From Methanoculleus sp. UBA208 (GTDB lineage Archaea > Halobacteriota > Methanomicrobia > Methanomicrobiales > Methanoculleaceae): DNA of 9,405 nucleotides. Positions 7,100-9,405 of this stretch are shown here, piece after piece (the stretch's first letter is position 1; every line of letters starts with the position of its first letter). The notes beneath the pieces were generated by a model. It had not been told where the DNA came from. It did not search any database and worked only from the letters and a program-made list of their open reading frames with translations. The stretch is from the NCBI RefSeq assembly GCF_002498065.1, contig NZ_DAFZ01000111.1, positions 1 through 9,405 on the forward strand. The letters are read 5' to 3'. A program made the position numbers and the translations under genes.

Positions 7100-7111
7100 T
7101 TACCGCTCCGG
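7091..7111 (-). other. Hairpin with the radical-SAM stop codon as its loop
   Basis: On the minus strand CCGGAGCGG (7103-7111) and CCGTTCCGG (7091-7099) pair over nine positions, with one G-U wobble in RNA. The three-base loop is the TAA stop codon. It could stabilise the 3' end of the mRNA, aid termination or shape translation termination. No T-run follows, so it is not a standard terminator. Confidence 0.55.
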
Positions 7112-7798
7112 GTCGTACCCGACCTCGCCGTCCTCCCGGGTCCGGATACGGACCTTGCGGCCGAGCGGGGCCGCTGCCGCCTCGAGTTCCTGCCGGGTCA
7201 GGGGGACGAAGCCCGCGGCCACGCCCTGCTGGAGCACTAGGTCGAGCCTGCGGGTATCCTGTGCGATGGCCGGGAGGTCTTCCTCGCGGCCCCGGAAGAG
7301 GGTGACCACGATCTCGCAGGTCTCGAGGCTGCCGTCGGCCTTCGCCCGTTTGCAGGTGGCGAGCGACTGCTTCACCGCATCGGCGGCGGTGAGTCCCAGG
7401 AGGTCGTCGTAACGCTCCCACGTCGTCTTGATGTCGAGCGCGATCATGTTCACAAGACGTCTGCCAAGGAGGTTCTCGATCACCCGGGGGAAGATGCCGT
7501 TCGTGTGCAGGCCGATGGAGAATCCCATTTCGCGGGCGGCGGCGGCCAGATGGACGAGCGCCTCTCCCTGCAGGGTCGGCTCCCCGCCGGAGAAGACCAC
7601 GGCGCCTGCAACCGTGCGGGAGCCCCGGATCATCGCGATGACCTCGTCCGCATCGCGAAGGTCCTCGCCGTCCTGGATGGCGATATTGTGGCAGTAGAAA
7701 CAGCGCGCGGGGCACCCCCGGAGAAAGACGGTGCAGGCCGCCCGTCCCCTCCAGTCGACGGTGCTGATCGGGACAAAACCTCCGAAATTGACGTACAA
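7100..7798 (-). CDS. Radical-SAM glycyl-radical-enzyme activating protein (NrdG/PflA type)
   Basis: A 232-residue radical-SAM enzyme. The iron-sulfur motif is GCPARCFYCHN, with cysteines C29, C33 and C36 (CX3CX2C). The SAM-binding GGEP motif is at 71-74 (VVFSGGEPTLQ), HTNG at 98-101, and LDIKT at 121-125. The opening VDWRGRAACTVFLRGC matches proteins annotated as anaerobic ribonucleotide-reductase activators, which make a glycyl radical on a partner reductase. No NrdD or other glycyl-radical enzyme is in the window, so the partner is unknown. The start is TTG; I chose it because GGTGAT lies just upstream, the conserved N terminus begins here and no ATG precedes the Cys motif. It is transcribed divergently from the ThiC-family gene and lies 146 bases before the six-gene operon. 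Confidence 0.88.
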   Translation of the reverse strand: MYVNFGGFVPISTVDWRGRAACTVFLRGCPARCFYCHNIAIQDGEDLRDADEVIAMIRGSRTVAGAVVFSGGEPTLQGEALVHLAAAAREMGFSIGLHTNGIFPRVIENLLGRRLVNMIALDIKTTWERYDDLLGLTAADAVKQSLATCKRAKADGSLETCEIVVTLFRGREEDLPAIAQDTRRLDLVLQQGVAAGFVPLTRQELEAAAAPLGRKVRIRTREDGEVGYDPER

Positions 7799-7830
7799 AG
7801 AATCACCAGGCGATAAAGAGATGCTCCCTT

Positions 7831-7840
7831 ATTTCTTGTA
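7831..7840 (-). promoter_or_regulatory. Weak TATA-like element for the radical-SAM gene
   Basis: On the minus strand this reads TACAAGAAAT, running into AAGGG, an AT-rich element about 33-40 bases before the TTG start. A start site near 7808 would leave a leader of about ten bases containing GGTGAT. The match to an archaeal TATA consensus is poor; it is the best candidate by position. Confidence 0.25.
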
Positions 7841-7851
7841 AGCCTTGGCTT
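7840..7851. repeat. Interrupted palindrome AAGCC-TT-GGCTT in the divergent promoter region
   Basis: Two 5-base arms are exact inverted repeats around a 2-base centre, next to the candidate promoter of the radical-SAM gene. A second element of the same 5-2-5 shape lies at 7887-7898. It may be an operator; short inverted repeats also arise by chance. Confidence 0.4.
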
Positions 7852-7886
7852 TCCGGCTATGAAAAAAGATCTGAATAAGAGCAAGT

Positions 7887-7898
7887 CAAGTTTACTTG
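7887..7898. repeat. Interrupted palindrome CAAGT-TT-ACTTG with an extra CAAGT copy
   Basis: Exact 5-base inverted arms surround TT, and another CAAGT lies directly before it (7882-7886). It sits upstream of both TATA candidates of the ThiC-family gene, where a regulator could bind. It shares the 5-2-5 layout, but not the base sequence, of the element at 7840-7851. Confidence 0.45.
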
Positions 7899-7910
7899 TT
7901 GAAAGAACAA

Positions 7911-7949
7911 TATTATTTTAGCCCGAATCCTAAAAACAAGCCTTTATCA
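7911..7949 (+). promoter_or_regulatory. Promoter region of the ThiC-family gene (two TATA candidates)
   Basis: Two AT-rich boxes fit archaeal spacing. CTTTATCA (7942-7949), preceded by A-rich BRE-like AAAAACAAG, would start transcription near 7970, making the mRNA almost leaderless. TATTATTTTA (7911-7920) would start near 7941 and leave a leader of about 33 bases. Only a weak AAGG precedes the ATG at 7974, which favours the nearly leaderless option. No TPP riboswitch is recognisable. Confidence 0.45.
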
Positions 7950-7973
7950 ACTCTTTTCCTCAAATATAAGGCC

Positions 7974-9248
7974 ATGAGTCTCATAGAAGACGCCCGGCGC
8001 GGCGTCGTCACCGAAGAGATGCGGATCGTCGCGGCAGCGGAAGGTGTAACCGAAGATTTCGTCAGGCGCGGCGTAGCCGAAGGCCACATCGTCATTCCGG
8101 TCTCCCCCTACCGGAAAGTGAAGATCTGCGGTATCGGCGAAGGGCTCAGAACGAAGGTCAACGCGAGCATCGGAACGTCCTCAGACATCGTCGACGTCGA
8201 TATGGAGATCGAGAAGGCCCGGCAGGCCGAGCTCGCCGGTGCCGATACGCTGATGGAACTCTCCACCGGCGGTGACTTTTTAGAGATCCGGCGCCGGGTC
8301 GTCGAGGCGACCACCCTCTCGGTCGGGTCGGTCCCGCTCTACCAGGCGTTCATCGAGGCCGCCCGGAAGCACGGGGCGGTCGTCAACATGGAGGAGGACG
8401 ACCTCTTCCGGATCACAGCGGAGCAGGCGAAGCTCGGCACCAACTTCATGGCGATCCACACCGGGATCAACTACGAGACGATGAAACGCCTGCAGAATCA
8501 GGGGCGGCACGGCGGGCTCGTCTCCCGGGGCGGGGCGTTCATGACCGCGTGGATGCTCCACAACGAGAAGGAAAACCCGCTCTACTCTGAGTTCGACTAC
8601 CTGCTCGAGATCTTAAAAGAGCACGAGGTCACGCTCTCGTTCGGCAACGGGATGCGTGCGGGAGCAGTCCACGATGCGACCGACCGTGCCCAGATCCAGG
8701 AACTGCTCATCAACGCGGAACTCGCCGACAAGGCGCATGCCGAGGGCGTGCAGGCGATCATCGAGGGGCCGGGGCACATCCCGATCGACGAGATCGAGAC
8801 GAACGTCGTCCTGCAAAAAAGGGTCACGAACCGGAGACCGTTCTACATGCTCGGACCGCTCGTCACCGATATCGCGCCCGGCTACGACGACCGGGTGGCC
8901 GCCATCGGGGCCGCGCTCTCCTCCTCCTACGGTGCGGACTTCATCTGCTACGTGACGCCGGCGGAACACCTGGCGCTTCCCACCCCCGAGGAGGTCTACG
9001 AGGGCGTCATGAGTTCGAGGATCGCCGCCCACGTCGGCGATATGATCAAACTCAAAAAGCGCGACGACGATCTCGAGATGGGCCACGCCCGCCGGGACCT
9101 CGACTGGGAGCGGCAGTTCGCGGTCGCGATGAACCCCGAGCGCGCCCGGGCGATCCGGGACGAGCGGATGCCGGCCGACGCCGACGCCTGCACGATGTGC
9201 GGGGATTACTGTGCGCTGAAGATCGTCGGGCGGCATTTTAACTTCTGA
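7974..9248 (+). CDS. thiC: ThiC-family radical-SAM enzyme (phosphomethylpyrimidine synthase or HBI-synthase-like paralog)
   Basis: A 424-residue member of the ThiC family, which rearranges aminoimidazole ribotide with a 4Fe-4S cluster and SAM. ThiC makes the thiamin pyrimidine; the paralog BzaF makes 5-hydroxybenzimidazole for cobamides. Seen here: NASIGTSSD (63-71), VGSVPLYQA (117-125), VSRGGAF (183-189), EGPGHIP with metal ligand H268, PFYMLGPLVTDIAPGY (289-304), TPAEHL with H332, and C-terminal cluster cysteines C406, C409 and C413. Several usually conserved spots differ: ELSTGG for DLSTG, HTGI for HCGV/HAGV, FGNGMRAG for LGDGxRPG, and APGYDD for APGYDH. It therefore looks like a divergent paralog, and thiamin synthesis is not assured. 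The ATG was preferred over an in-frame TTG at 7896 because the extra residues are AT-rich and lie in the promoter. There is no neighbouring thi gene. Confidence 0.87.
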   Translation: MSLIEDARRGVVTEEMRIVAAAEGVTEDFVRRGVAEGHIVIPVSPYRKVKICGIGEGLRTKVNASIGTSSDIVDVDMEIEKARQAELAGADTLMELSTGGDFLEIRRRVVEATTLSVGSVPLYQAFIEAARKHGAVVNMEEDDLFRITAEQAKLGTNFMAIHTGINYETMKRLQNQGRHGGLVSRGGAFMTAWMLHNEKENPLYSEFDYLLEILKEHEVTLSFGNGMRAGAVHDATDRAQIQELLINAELADKAHAEGVQAIIEGPGHIPIDEIETNVVLQKRVTNRRPFYMLGPLVTDIAPGYDDRVAAIGAALSSSYGADFICYVTPAEHLALPTPEEVYEGVMSSRIAAHVGDMIKLKKRDDDLEMGHARRDLDWERQFAVAMNPERARAIRDERMPADADACTMCGDYCALKIVGRHFNF

Positions 9249-9269
9249 GTGGGGTTGGGGTGTGGGGGC

Positions 9270-9301
9270 TCCCTCCGGGATCTCTTTTTTAGGTGTTTTT
9301 T
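9270..9301 (+). terminator. T-rich terminator after the ThiC-family gene
   Basis: A small hairpin TCCC-TCC-GGGA (9270-9280) is followed by two runs of six T (9285-9290 and 9296-9301), starting 21 bases after the stop codon. Oligo-T tracts are the usual archaeal intrinsic termination signal, and two in series suggest efficient release. Confidence 0.65.
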
Positions 9302-9405
9302 CGGGTAGCGGTGGGTGTTCATGTCTGCAAGCGAAGCAGACTCGAGATTCCCCCGACAAACCCGATACACTGGACCGTGGGGGTATCGCCATTGGGGGAG
9401 GGGCT
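9302..9405. other. Unassigned sequence at the window edge with a 6-bp hairpin
   Basis: No recognised gene. GTCTGC (9323-9328) and GCAGAC (9336-9341) form a perfect stem around a 7-base loop. An ATG at 9321 opens a frame of 28 codons to the edge, starting MSASEADSRF, with a weak GGTG upstream; it matches nothing I know and may be chance. The rest is G/C-rich without clear structure. Confidence 0.35.

Noticed and set aside
6405..7715. A 436-residue reading that extends the UPF0200 protein upstream through the radical-SAM gene
   Set aside because: The added part is arginine/proline-rich out-of-frame translation of the radical-SAM gene; GGAGG and the family N terminus fix the start at 6953.
7799..7973. 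Possible TPP riboswitch upstream of the ThiC-family gene
   Set aside because: The gap is AT-rich, lacks the conserved CUGAGA and pyrophosphate-helix segments, and the likely transcription start leaves little or no leader.
7896..7973. N-terminal extension of the ThiC-family protein from a TTG at 7896
   Set aside because: The 26 extra residues are encoded by AT-rich DNA that contains the promoter candidates, and the family normally begins near the ATG at 7974.
9189..9213. The ThiC-family cluster motif is CX2CX3C rather than the CX2CX4C described for model bacterial ThiC
   Set aside because: To my knowledge the short ThiC form of archaea and anaerobes commonly has CTMCGxxCA-type spacing, so this alone is not unusual.
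8613..9392. A 259-residue minus-strand frame opposite the ThiC-family gene
   Set aside because: Composition and position show it is antisense to a well-supported gene; no motif or ribosome site supports it.
1..9405. Search by eye for CRISPR repeats, insertion sequences, tRNA genes or defence genes
   Set aside because: No regularly spaced repeats, transposase motifs, terminal inverted repeats or tRNA-like cloverleaf sequences were seen; the genes look like core chromosome.

Overview
The window looks like ordinary chromosome of a methanogenic archaeon, most likely of the order Methanomicrobiales and Methanoculleus-like. The basis is high-GC coding DNA with AT-rich promoter gaps, archaeal BRE/TATA promoters, archaea-restricted families (UPF0200 kinase-like protein, RecJ-like DHH protein with S1 and OB domains, paired MgtE permease and PhoU/TrkA_C protein), and oxygen-sensitive radical-SAM enzymes. 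The genus is inferred from general resemblance, not from a search. I see no mobile element, CRISPR array, tRNA or rRNA.

Layout: (1) positions 1-205, minus strand: start of a secreted protein with a signal peptide and an acidic Thr/Pro/Glu linker, cut by the window edge, with a clear BRE/TATA promoter at 233-245. (2) 392-6953, minus strand: a tight six-gene run, probably one operon. In transcription order: UPF0200 P-loop protein, TIM-barrel sugar isomerase/AP-endonuclease-like protein, RNase Z, two-domain MgtE-type cation permease, duplicated PhoU-TrkA_C protein, and RecJ-like DHH phosphoesterase. Adjacent genes overlap or lie 12-28 bp apart, and a hairpin with a short T-run (346-376) follows. 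(3) 6954-7099: a GC-rich, palindrome-rich leader. (4) 7100-7798, minus strand: radical-SAM activating enzyme of the NrdG/PflA type with no partner reductase in view. (5) 7799-7973: AT-rich divergent promoter region. (6) 7974-9248, plus strand: ThiC-family radical-SAM enzyme whose active-site motifs differ from those I expect of housekeeping ThiC, followed by a T-rich terminator. (7) 9302-9405: unassigned.

How the genes work together: the operon joins RNA/DNA metabolism (RNase Z, RecJ-like DHH) to divalent-cation transport. The permease lacks the cytosolic N and CBS gating domains of bacterial MgtE, and the gene directly downstream encodes a soluble protein with two PhoU-TrkA_C units, so the second may regulate the first. 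The points most worth following are this transporter/regulator pair, the identity of the divergent ThiC paralog (thiamin pyrimidine or 5-hydroxybenzimidazole synthesis), and several unusually exact inverted repeats in the intergenic DNA. I find no strong sign of a wholly new multi-gene system.
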